Source of the DNA: a virus
Reading direction: 5' to 3' (one strand)
IMG/VR virus record: IMGVR_UViG_3300035070_000238
Coordinates: 1-31,876 of that record
DNA length: 31,876 nt
Part shown: positions 8,638 to 15,388 of the stretch, one piece after another
How the letters are laid out: each line of letters begins with the position of its first letter
Numbering within the stretch: position 1 is the stretch's first letter
Program-made: the position numbers and the translations under genes
Notes under the pieces: generated by a model
What the model saw: the letters and a program-made list of their open reading frames with translations, nothing else
What the model was told of the DNA's origin: nothing
Databases searched by the model: none

Positions 8638-8787
8638 ATGTTAAAGAATATTATAGATCTATTACAGGTGGTAAATGGTGAAACTGAGAGCATTAGATTT
8701 GCACAAGGTTCACATTATTTGCCTTCTACTTTTAAAAAAGGCTACAAATTAGCTAAAAAGATTGCAAAATTTGATAAACAAGACTAA
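8638..8787 (+). CDS. 49-aa basic protein before the tape measure
   Basis: Small protein that I do not recognise: an N-terminal helix (MLKNIIDLLQVVNGETESI), then FAQGSHYLPSTF, then a Lys-rich amphipathic end (KKGYKLAKKIAKFDKQD). It starts at the ATG just after the TATTATATAAGTA element, and its stop shares one base with the tape measure start (TAATG). The tight coupling on the right and the lack of any other reading for this 154-base gap support a real gene. It could be a tape-measure cofactor, which is a guess from position only. Confidence 0.55.
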   Translation: MLKNIIDLLQVVNGETESIRFAQGSHYLPSTFKKGYKLAKKIAKFDKQD

Positions 8788-10439
8788 TGAAAATAGGTAA
8801 ATACAAAATAAGCATAGAGGCTGATAATAAAAAAGCTGTTCAAGAAATCCAAGAGGTTAATGATGAATTAAAAAACACTAAAACCAACATGGAAGATGTT
8901 GATGCAACAGGAGATGCTTTAACAGGTGGTCTTGTTTCATCATTTAGAAATGTGCAAAAAGGTATAAAAACAGCAATTGGAAGCCTAAAAACTTTAAAAG
9001 GTGTGTTAATTGCTACAGGTATAGGTGCATTTGCATTAGCTATAGGTGCAGTTACAGCAGCATTTACTAGTTCAGAAGAAGGTCAAAATAATTTTATTAA
9101 AATAACAAAACAGATTGGTGTAGTTGTAGGTAATGTTACAGATATACTTGCAAGTTTTGGTAATGCCATACTTAATGTAGGAAGATATCTTGGAGCAAAG
9201 TTCAAAGGTGATGCAGCAGCAGCAGAAGAAGCTGTTAATGGTATTAAAGATAGTTTTAAAGAAGCTACAGATGGTATAAAGAACTTTGGTGAAGAAACAA
9301 GAAGGGAGATTGAGACTGTTGGTAAACTTGCAGATGCACAAGCAAGAGGTGATAGATTGCAAAGAAGATTAATAGTTGAAAGAGCAAAAGCAGATAGAGA
9401 GAGAGCTGACTTATTAGAGAAAGCTGTAGATAGAGAAAACTTTACAACAGAACAGAGAATTGGTTTTTTACAAGAAGCAAGTGCATTAGAAGAAGAAATT
9501 ACAAACAAAGAAATAGATCTTGCAAGGATAAGATTAAATAATAAGATAGAAGAAAATAAACTATCAGGATCTACTAAAGAAGATTTAGATGAAGAAGCAC
9601 AATTAAGAGCTGATCTTATTACTCTAGAAACATCTAGACTTACAAAACAAAAAGAAGTAACATCTCAGATTATAGGATTAAAGAATGAGGAGAAAGCTGC
9701 TAATGATGCAGCAACAAAAGCTGCACAAGATGAGATAACAGCACAAGAAGCTGCACTACAAAGTTTTGAGGATGCAGAAAGAGAAGCACTAGCAATTAAT
9801 GAAGATGAAAAGAGAGAATTACAGGTAGCTAAAACACAAGAGAGGTATGATGCTCTTATAGAACAAGCAAAGAAGTTTGGTAGAGATACAGCAGCATTAG
9901 AAGATGCAAGAACAAGAGCTATTGCACAAATAACAAAAACAGGAGAAGAAGAAATAGTAGAAATAGTAGAGGAAGAACAAAAGAACAAATATGATATAGC
10001 TTTAAAATTTACTGCACTAGGTTTAAGTTTAGCAACAGAAGGCTCAAATGCAGCTAAAGCATTAGCAATAGCAAATGCAATTATATCTACTTATTCAGGT
10101 GCTGCACAAGTGTTAGATGATCCTGAACTGGGATTATTTGCCAAGATAGCAGGAGTTGCTACAGTATTAGCTACAGGGTTTACACAAATTAGAGCTATTA
10201 AATCAACTGATGTACCTGTGCTAAGTGTAGGAGGTGTTACAGCAGGAGGAGCTAGTTCAGCCCCTGCTCCACAAATACAGCCACCTGCTTTTAATATAGT
10301 AGGTGCATCACCTATTAATCAGCTTACAGAAGCTATAGCAGGACAGCAACAAGAACCAGTAAGAGCATATGTAGTATCAAATGATGTTACAACAGCTCAA
10401 AGTGTAGATAGAAACATTGTACAAACAGCAGGAATATAA
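8787..10439 (+). CDS. tail tape measure protein
   Basis: 550-aa tape measure, which sets tail length and is later ejected into the host with the DNA. The N-terminus (KYKISIEADNKKAVQEIQEV) is helical. A hydrophobic glycine/alanine stretch lies at about residues 72-95 (GVLIATGIGAFALAIGAV). A long charged coiled coil covers about 170-400, and a second apolar stretch is at about 415-475. The end holds QPPAFNIVGASPINQL and RAYVVSNDVTTAQS, an ending that I recognise from Bacteroidota phage tape measures. At roughly 1.5 angstroms per helical residue the tail would be short, about 80 nm. No sheath gene is seen, so a siphovirus is likely. The chaperone is not adjacent, as it usually is, but at 111. 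Confidence 0.85.
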   Translation: MKIGKYKISIEADNKKAVQEIQEVNDELKNTKTNMEDVDATGDALTGGLVSSFRNVQKGIKTAIGSLKTLKGVLIATGIGAFALAIGAVTAAFTSSEEGQNNFIKITKQIGVVVGNVTDILASFGNAILNVGRYLGAKFKGDAAAAEEAVNGIKDSFKEATDGIKNFGEETRREIETVGKLADAQARGDRLQRRLIVERAKADRERADLLEKAVDRENFTTEQRIGFLQEASALEEEITNKEIDLARIRLNNKIEENKLSGSTKEDLDEEAQLRADLITLETSRLTKQKEVTSQIIGLKNEEKAANDAATKAAQDEITAQEAALQSFEDAEREALAINEDEKRELQVAKTQERYDALIEQAKKFGRDTAALEDARTRAIAQITKTGEEEIVEIVEEEQKNKYDIALKFTALGLSLATEGSNAAKALAIANAIISTYSGAAQVLDDPELGLFAKIAGVATVLATGFTQIRAIKSTDVPVLSVGGVTAGGASSAPAPQIQPPAFNIVGASPINQLTEAIAGQQQEPVRAYVVSNDVTTAQSVDRNIVQTAGI

Positions 10440-10469
10440 AAAAACCAAAAAATAAGTAATTATAATAAT

Positions 10470-11663
10470 ATGAAGATTGTAGAATTAATATTAGATGAAG
10501 ATTTAGAGTTTAATGGAGTAGATGCTATCTCTATTGTAGAGAATCCTGCAATACAAAGCAACTTTGTAGCTCTTAAAGATCAAGAAGTTAAATTAGCAGA
10601 GGTGTCTAAAGAGAAAAGGCTTTTACTTGGACCTATACTAATTCCTAACAAACCTATACTAAGAAATGGTGATGATGAAGATTACTACATTTACTTCTCT
10701 AGAGATACAGTAGAGAAAGCTAGTCAGATGTATTTAAAGCAAGGTAATCAAGGAAATGCATCATTAGAACACCAATACAGTCTTAAAGGTTTAACTCTTG
10801 TAGAATCTTGGATAGTTGAAGATGCAGTACATGATAAGAGTAGACTATATGAGAATACTAAAGAAGTTCCACTAGGTACATGGATGGGTGCTATTAGAGT
10901 AGATAGTGATGAAGTATGGCAAGACTATGTAAAAAATGGAGCTGTTAAAGGATTTTCAATAGAAGGTTATTTTGCAGACAAATCTGAGAGACCAAAAGAA
11001 GCTATAGATGACTTTCTAAGCCAATTAGAGGCTGCTGAGGCTGAGTTTTTATTATCAGAGATAGAAAGTGCTATAAATGAAGAAGAAGTAGCTTTAGAGA
11101 GCTTTAATGACTATCCTCAAGGTGTAGCTAATAATGCTAAAAAAGGAATAGAGCTTAATGAAAAGATAAATAACAGGTGTGCAACTGATGTTGGTAAGAT
11201 TAGAGCTCAACAACTTGCACAAAAAAAGAATATAACTGTTGCAACAATTAAAAGAATGTACAGCTATCTCTCAAGAGCAGAAGATCAGTACAGAAAAAAT
11301 GAGAATGATTCAGAGGCATGTGCTAATATATCATACCTATTGTGGGGTGGATTAGCAGCATTAGGATGGAGCAGAAACAAACTAAGAGAATTAGGAGAGT
11401 TAGAGCTTGAGACTATTGTGGTTGATGATGACTTTGCAATAATTGATGATAGATTAGCATACTCCTCTCAAGAAAAAGCAGAGGAAATTGCTAAAAATAT
11501 AGGATGTGAAGGTGTGCATATGCATGAGTTAGATGGAAAAGAATGGTTTATGCCTTGTTTTCAACACCAACTAAAAGAGCCATGTCAAGCAGGATATGAA
11601 ATGTATGGCTTTAAAATTAAAAATGGAAAGAGAGTTCCAAATTGTGTACCAATAAGATCATAA
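10470..11663 (+). CDS. XkdF-like prohead protease with extra C-terminal domains
   Basis: 397-aa head maturation protease of the XkdF (S78-type) group. The N-terminus, VDAISIVENPAIQSNFVAL, is typical. Candidate catalytic residues are His101 (NASLEHQYSLKG) and Ser163 (VKGFSIEGYF), with the flank LGTWMGAIRV. After the acidic stretch at about 172-208 comes a helical domain at about 212-305 (YPQGVANNAKKGIELNEK ... ISYLLWGGLAALGWSRNKLR). A Cys/His-bearing end (GCEGVHMHELDGKEWFMPC) and a final CVPI motif (KNGKRVPNCVPIRS) follow. The later parts may be structural or scaffold-like and be released by cleavage. It precedes the candidate scaffold and capsid genes, as expected. No Shine-Dalgarno is seen; the leader 10440-10469 is nearly all A and T. 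Confidence 0.75.
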   Translation: MKIVELILDEDLEFNGVDAISIVENPAIQSNFVALKDQEVKLAEVSKEKRLLLGPILIPNKPILRNGDDEDYYIYFSRDTVEKASQMYLKQGNQGNASLEHQYSLKGLTLVESWIVEDAVHDKSRLYENTKEVPLGTWMGAIRVDSDEVWQDYVKNGAVKGFSIEGYFADKSERPKEAIDDFLSQLEAAEAEFLLSEIESAINEEEVALESFNDYPQGVANNAKKGIELNEKINNRCATDVGKIRAQQLAQKKNITVATIKRMYSYLSRAEDQYRKNENDSEACANISYLLWGGLAALGWSRNKLRELGELELETIVVDDDFAIIDDRLAYSSQEKAEEIAKNIGCEGVHMHELDGKEWFMPCFQHQLKEPCQAGYEMYGFKIKNGKRVPNCVPIRS

Positions 11664-11665
11664 AT

Positions 11666-11707
11666 ATGCCAAGTAAATATAAACATAAGAAGAAGAAAAA
11701 GAAGTAA
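11666..11707 (+). CDS. 13-codon lysine-rich micro-ORF
   Basis: ATG at 11666 reads MPSKYKHKKKKKK and its stop shares one base with the next ATG (TAATG). Nine of 13 residues are basic. It may be a translated leader that couples the protease gene to the basic protein downstream, or chance. Too short to judge by itself. Confidence 0.3.
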   Translation: MPSKYKHKKKKKK

Positions 11708-11847
11708 TGCCTAGAAATAGAGTAGTAAGTACAGTAAGAGTAGAGAAACCTAAGGTTAGAAGAAAAGGAGTACATGCTAAGACTAAGACAAGCAAGTTAA
11801 AAGCTAGTAAAAACTATAAAAAAGCCTACAAAGGTCAAGGAAGATGA
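11707..11847 (+). CDS. 46-aa strongly basic protein
   Basis: Small protein made almost wholly of Lys, Arg and Ser/Thr with short conserved-looking strings: KPKVRRKGVHAKTKTSKLKA then SKNYKKAYKGQGR. I recognise this ending from small proteins of other flavobacterial phages, where its role is unknown. The charge suggests nucleic-acid binding or an internal head protein packed with DNA. The stop overlaps the next start in ATGA. Its place between protease and capsid genes fits a head component. No signal peptide or membrane segment. Confidence 0.6.
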   Translation: MPRNRVVSTVRVEKPKVRRKGVHAKTKTSKLKASKNYKKAYKGQGR

Positions 11848-12074
11848 ATAAAAATAGAAAAAGAAAAAATCCTTATCCATCTTACACAAGTCCTATAAGA
11901 TCACAAAGAGGATGTTTGTGTGATGACAATACATATCATCCTGATTGTTGTGATGGTACAATGTGGGCACAAGGTATAGGTATTACAGAAGCTACTGTAG
12001 AGGCAGAGAATTTTATACTACAGGAAAATGGAAGTTATTTATTACAAGAAAACAATTCAAAAATTAAACAGTAA
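11844..12074 (+). CDS. 76-aa Cys-rich structural protein (hypothetical)
   Basis: A basic N-terminus (MNKNRKRKNPYPSY) leads into a compact cysteine motif, RGCLCDDNTYHPDCCDGTMW at about residues 27-46, with a histidine and four cysteines that could bind zinc or form disulfides. An acidic end follows with a short repeat (NFILQENGSYLLQENNS). I recognise the CxC...YHPDCCDG pattern from flavobacterial phage head regions; its function is unknown to me. The stop shares one base with the next start (TAATG), so the protein is probably made together with the decoration-like protein. Confidence 0.5.
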   Translation: MNKNRKRKNPYPSYTSPIRSQRGCLCDDNTYHPDCCDGTMWAQGIGITEATVEAENFILQENGSYLLQENNSKIKQ

Positions 12075-12556
12075 TGGCAAATAAAAAAATATCAGAATTA
12101 AGTTCAGCTAGTACACTAACAGGATCAGAGGAGTTTGCAGTTGTACAAAGTGCTGCTACAAAGAAAACAACATTAACTACAATTCAAACTAAGATAGTAA
12201 CAGCAGTTGCAAAAACTTACATTACTCCTACTAGTTTAACTTGTAGTGCTACTAATGATGTTGATTTAAATGATTCTACATATGATAGTGTAGAGTTATT
12301 AAAGTTAAGTTGGAGTGGAGGCCAAGGAGCAATGACATTAACATTACCTGATGCTACTACAACTAACAACACAAACAGATTACTAAGAATTATTACTGAT
12401 ACTAGCTATCAAACATCTGGTAGATCTCATCTTTCACCAAGAGCAGGTCAAACACTAGATGGCTCAACAAACTACTATGAGATTAATAAAGAATATGAAG
12501 GTATTACTGTTTGGAGTGATGGAACTGAATGGTTTGTAATTCAGAAAAAAGCATAG
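12074..12556 (+). CDS. head decoration/fibre-like protein
   Basis: 160-aa protein starting KKISELSSASTLTGSEEFAV followed by TKKTTLTTI, an N-terminal module common to marine phage head fibres and tail fibres that seems to attach to the particle. The rest is a beta-rich sandwich with a closing ITVWSDGTEWFVIQKKA strand, typical of adhesive or decoration domains. Its site inside the head cluster makes a capsid decoration or head fibre more likely than a tail fibre. No enzyme motif. Confidence 0.5.
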   Translation: MANKKISELSSASTLTGSEEFAVVQSAATKKTTLTTIQTKIVTAVAKTYITPTSLTCSATNDVDLNDSTYDSVELLKLSWSGGQGAMTLTLPDATTTNNTNRLLRIITDTSYQTSGRSHLSPRAGQTLDGSTNYYEINKEYEGITVWSDGTEWFVIQKKA

Positions 12557-12593
12557 AAAATATAAATTTTTAATCCTATATAATTATATAAAC

Positions 12594-13196
12594 ATGAAAG
12601 CAACTGATACATTAAGTAAAATTAAAAACATCTTAGGAATGGAATTATCAAAAGATGAGGTTAAGGATGTAGAGGTTAAAGCAGAAGAAGTTGTTTTAGC
12701 TACTATGAACTTAGAAAATGGAACAGTCATTGAAGCTGAAGAATTTGCAGCAGGTAATGAGGTATTTATTGTTACAGAAGATGATAGAGTACCAATGCCT
12801 GTAGGTGAATACACTTTAGAAGATGGTAGATCAGTTGTAGTTGAAGAAGAAGGTGTTATTGCAAGTATTGCTGAAGCTGCTGAAGAACCAGTTGCTGAGG
12901 AAGAAGAAGTAGAAGCAAAACAAGAAGAAACATCTGAAGAATTAGCTACAGAATTTGCCACTAAAGAACAGTTTGATGAGCTGAAAGCTATGGTTGAAGA
13001 TTTAACAGTAAACCTTAGTGAAGTGCTGAAAAGCAAAGAAGTGGAGTTAAGTGAAGTAAAAGAGGAATTATCAGAGAAACCTGATGCTGCTCCTTTAAAG
13101 CACACTCCAGAAAATAAATCAAGTAATGACTTTTATCATATTGCATCTCAAAGAACTGAGACTAGCTTAGATAGAATCATGAGAAAATTAAGTTAA
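12594..13196 (+). CDS. candidate scaffolding protein
   Basis: 200-aa, very acidic protein directly before the major capsid gene. The middle holds a beta segment (TMNLENGTVIEAEEFAAGNE; DRVPMPVGEYTLEDG). A Glu-rich stretch at about 80-120 and a coiled coil at about 125-165 (FDELKAMVEDLTVNLSEVL) follow. The end is short and basic (DRIMRKLS), the usual capsid-contacting feature of scaffolds. Such proteins fill the prohead and are removed by the protease. The start at 12594 follows an AATTATATAAACATG context that resembles the late start element loosely. Confidence 0.6.
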   Translation: MKATDTLSKIKNILGMELSKDEVKDVEVKAEEVVLATMNLENGTVIEAEEFAAGNEVFIVTEDDRVPMPVGEYTLEDGRSVVVEEEGVIASIAEAAEEPVAEEEEVEAKQEETSEELATEFATKEQFDELKAMVEDLTVNLSEVLKSKEVELSEVKEELSEKPDAAPLKHTPENKSSNDFYHIASQRTETSLDRIMRKLS

Positions 13197-13221
13197 TAAT
13201 AAATTTTAAAAATCAAAGAAA

Positions 13222-14136
13222 ATGAGTAAACCAACAATAACTACTACCTATGCAGGGGAATCAGCTAAGAAGTACATCTCAGCAGCTCTGTTAGAAGGTA
13301 CAACTTTGGCAAATGGTGGATTAACTATTATGCCAAATGTAAAACACAAAAGTGTTATTCAAAAAGTGGATGTCTCAAACTTAATTGCTAATGCAACTTG
13401 TGATTTTACAGATGCAGGTACAGTAGCAATAAGTGAAAGAATCATTACACTAGAGGAGTTTCAAGTAAACATTAAATTCTGTACTAAGCAATTTGTAGAT
13501 TCTTGGGAAGCAGCAGAATTAGGAGCATCTACATTTAAAGATATGCCATCATCATTTGGTGATTATATAATTGCACACTTTGCAGATCAAATTTCAGCAT
13601 CAGTGGAAAATTCACTATGGCAGGGAGCTACTGGAAATGCAGGTGAAATAGATGGTTTTGAAACATTATGGACAGCTGATGCAAACATTGTTGATGTTGC
13701 TGCACCTGTTGGTGGAGTAGATGCAACTAATGTAATTGCACAATTAGGAGCTATCCTAGATGCATCTTCAAATACAGTATATGGCAAAGATGATTTAACT
13801 CTATATGTATCTAGAAACATTATGAAAGCATATGTTAGAGCATTAGCAGCACAAGGTGGTGGTTATGAAAACAGAGTAAACATGTGGTATGACATGAACA
13901 CTCCACTATCATTTGATGGTGTTCCACTATTCTTAGCAAATGGTCTATCTGACAACACTGCTGCACTAGCACAAAAAAGTAACCTGTTTATGGGAACTAA
14001 TTTAGTTAGTGATATGAATGAAATTAGAGTAATTGATACTGCTGATACATTAGGTGATCAAAATGCAAGATTTGTTGCAAGATTTTCATATGGAATTCAA
14101 TATGGAGTGCCACAAGAAATTGTGTTTTTTAGCTAA
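13222..14136 (+). CDS. major capsid protein (HK97 fold)
   Basis: 304-aa protein with the character of an HK97-fold capsid subunit. It has a variable N-arm, TLEEFQVNIKFCTKQFVDSW at about residues 74-93, a spine-helix-like DYIIAHFADQISASVENSLW at about 114-133, and a P-domain segment (DLTLYVSRNIMKAYVRALAA). VPLFLANGL is followed by a C-terminal strand, ARFSYGIQYGVPQEIVFF. There is no long delta domain, which agrees with a separate scaffold just upstream. The gene is followed by a hairpin that may limit read-through. The 25-base leader is A-rich with no Shine-Dalgarno box. Confidence 0.75.
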   Translation: MSKPTITTTYAGESAKKYISAALLEGTTLANGGLTIMPNVKHKSVIQKVDVSNLIANATCDFTDAGTVAISERIITLEEFQVNIKFCTKQFVDSWEAAELGASTFKDMPSSFGDYIIAHFADQISASVENSLWQGATGNAGEIDGFETLWTADANIVDVAAPVGGVDATNVIAQLGAILDASSNTVYGKDDLTLYVSRNIMKAYVRALAAQGGGYENRVNMWYDMNTPLSFDGVPLFLANGLSDNTAALAQKSNLFMGTNLVSDMNEIRVIDTADTLGDQNARFVARFSYGIQYGVPQEIVFFS

Positions 14137-14184
14137 AATATTGATTTTCAATAACATAAGCTAAGTAAGTAATAATAACCAGTA

Positions 14185-14211
14185 TATGGGAGGTGTAAAA
14201 GCCTCCCCATA
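14185..14211 (+). terminator. hairpin between capsid and tail tube genes
   Basis: TATGGGAGG pairs with CCTCCCCATA across an 8-base loop, with one bulged C (14208). The stem is GC-rich in a very AT-rich setting. Only a weak T/A run follows, so it could be a partial terminator, an attenuator or an mRNA-stabilising 3' end for the abundant capsid message. Confidence 0.5.
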
Positions 14212-14231
14212 CTTTAAAAATTTAAAATAAT

Positions 14232-14765
14232 ATGAGTTGTGCATTAACAAAAGGTAGAATAGTACCTTGTAAGAATAAATCAGGATCAATTAAAGCTGTA
14301 TACTTTGCAGACTTTGGTACATTAGGAAATGTAACTTTTACTGGTACTCAGGTAACAGGCTTTGATGGAACTCCAACATTATACAAATATGATGTGAGAG
14401 GTACAACAAACCTTGATACTGTAGTTACTTCTTCAAGAGAAAATGGTACTACTTTCTATACACAAACATTAACACTACAACTTCAATATTATGATAGAGA
14501 CACAAGTGAACAAATTAAATTATTAGCTGTAGGTAGACCACATATTATAGTAGTTGATGCAGATAATAATTATTTGTTAGTAGGTAGAGTAAATGGAGCA
14601 GAGCTTACAACAGGTAATTTTACTGTTGGAGCTAATATGGGAGATTTTAATGGATTCAATCTGACATTTGAAGCATTAGAAACAGCACCACCTGACTTTG
14701 TTTTAAGTACAGCAGTTACAAGTGAGACAGAAGGTTCACAAATTAATACTTTTCCTACTGCTTAA
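14232..14765 (+). CDS. probable major tail (tube) protein
   Basis: 177-aa beta-rich protein. Features: MSCALTKGRIVPCKNKSGSI at the start; a long strand region, GTTFYTQTLTLQLQYYDRDT at about residues 76-95; then LLAVGRPHIIVVDADNNYLL; and GDFNGFNLTFEALE near the end. Size, composition and position right after the capsid gene fit a tail-tube subunit, which polymerises round the tape measure. It is bracketed by a hairpin before and a strong terminator after, as expected for a gene expressed at high level. A head-completion role is the main alternative. Confidence 0.6.
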   Translation: MSCALTKGRIVPCKNKSGSIKAVYFADFGTLGNVTFTGTQVTGFDGTPTLYKYDVRGTTNLDTVVTSSRENGTTFYTQTLTLQLQYYDRDTSEQIKLLAVGRPHIIVVDADNNYLLVGRVNGAELTTGNFTVGANMGDFNGFNLTFEALETAPPDFVLSTAVTSETEGSQINTFPTA

Positions 14766-14801
14766 TTGAGCAGACATCATAATAGTTAAGTGTTTTTCTA
14801 A

Positions 14802-14830
14802 GAAAAGGGGACAATAGTCCTCTTTTTTTT
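14802..14830 (+). terminator. rho-independent terminator
   Basis: Stem AGGGGAC (14806-14812) pairs with GTCCTCT (14817-14823) with one G-T wobble and an AATA loop. An 8-T run follows (14823-14830) and an A-run precedes it, lengthening the stem. This is the clearest intrinsic terminator in the window. It separates the capsid/tail-tube transcript from the portal operon. Confidence 0.8.
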
Positions 14831-14870
14831 ATACAAAAACTTTACACTTTATAAAAAAACACAATAAAGT

Positions 14871-14883
14871 TATTATATAAGTA
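14871..14883 (+). promoter_or_regulatory. late start element TATTATATAAGTA
   Basis: TATTATATAAGTATG runs into the ATG at 14883, 41 bases past the terminator, so a promoter is needed here. The string equals that at 8623. With TATTAT as -10, transcription would start at about 14883, giving a leaderless message. Confidence 0.45.
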
Positions 14884-15386
14884 TGATATATTTAACATCA
14901 TCATCATCAACTCAAACTTTTACTTTTATTCCAAGAGAGTTTGTTATTACAGCAGTGGTAAATGTAAGAGATGAAGAAACTGATTTAGTACAATCTACAA
15001 CAGTACCAGTTAGTAAATTATCTAACTATGCTGCTATAACTATGAATCTTAGTTTAGTAGAAAATAGATTTTATCAACTAGAAGTAATTTCAGGTAGTTC
15101 AGATTGGGAAGATGTTGATTTAGCATGGAATGTAGCAGGAATATCATGGGAAGATGCTGTAACAAGAGGAGGTGCTGAATGGGAATTACAAACAGGGCAA
15201 TATCAAGATGTAGCAACAGCATGGGATAATGAAAGTATTGAAAGAGATATTGCAGTTTATAGAGACAGGATATTCTGTACTAATCAAACAATAGCACAAG
15301 GATTAGATGAATATTATGATGTAAACAAAGGTGTATATAAAGTAAGCACATCAGCAGACAACACATATAAAGTATATAATGCATAA
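14883..15386 (+). CDS. virion-associated protein (hypothetical)
   Basis: 167-aa protein. The first half is beta-rich (TQTFTFIPREFVITAVVNVR ... MNLSLVENRFYQLEVI). A Trp/Asp-rich middle follows (DVDLAWNVAGISWEDAVTRG; DVATAWDNES). The end, VYRDRIFCTNQTIAQGLDEY, resembles short motifs in other flavobacterial phage structural proteins. It is the first gene of the unit carrying the portal and adaptor, 2 bases before the portal start. Its exact place in the virion is unknown to me; a neck or tail-associated protein is plausible. Confidence 0.4.
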   Translation: MIYLTSSSSTQTFTFIPREFVITAVVNVRDEETDLVQSTTVPVSKLSNYAAITMNLSLVENRFYQLEVISGSSDWEDVDLAWNVAGISWEDAVTRGGAEWELQTGQYQDVATAWDNESIERDIAVYRDRIFCTNQTIAQGLDEYYDVNKGVYKVSTSADNTYKVYNA

Positions 15387-15388
15387 TT

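Noticed and set aside
9083-9988. Minus-strand frames opposite the tape measure
   Set aside because: They are antisense images of a coiled-coil coding region (Ala/Ser/Leu-rich, no motif) and have no starts or neighbours of their own.
12584-13105. 173-codon minus-strand frame opposite the scaffold gene
   Set aside because: Ser/Thr-rich low-complexity translation is the antisense of a Glu-rich protein; the plus-strand frame has the right context next to the capsid gene.
14186-14230. 14-codon frame MGGVKASPYFKNLK before the tail tube gene
   Set aside because: The codons fall within the hairpin at 14185-14211; the RNA structure explains the sequence better than a peptide.
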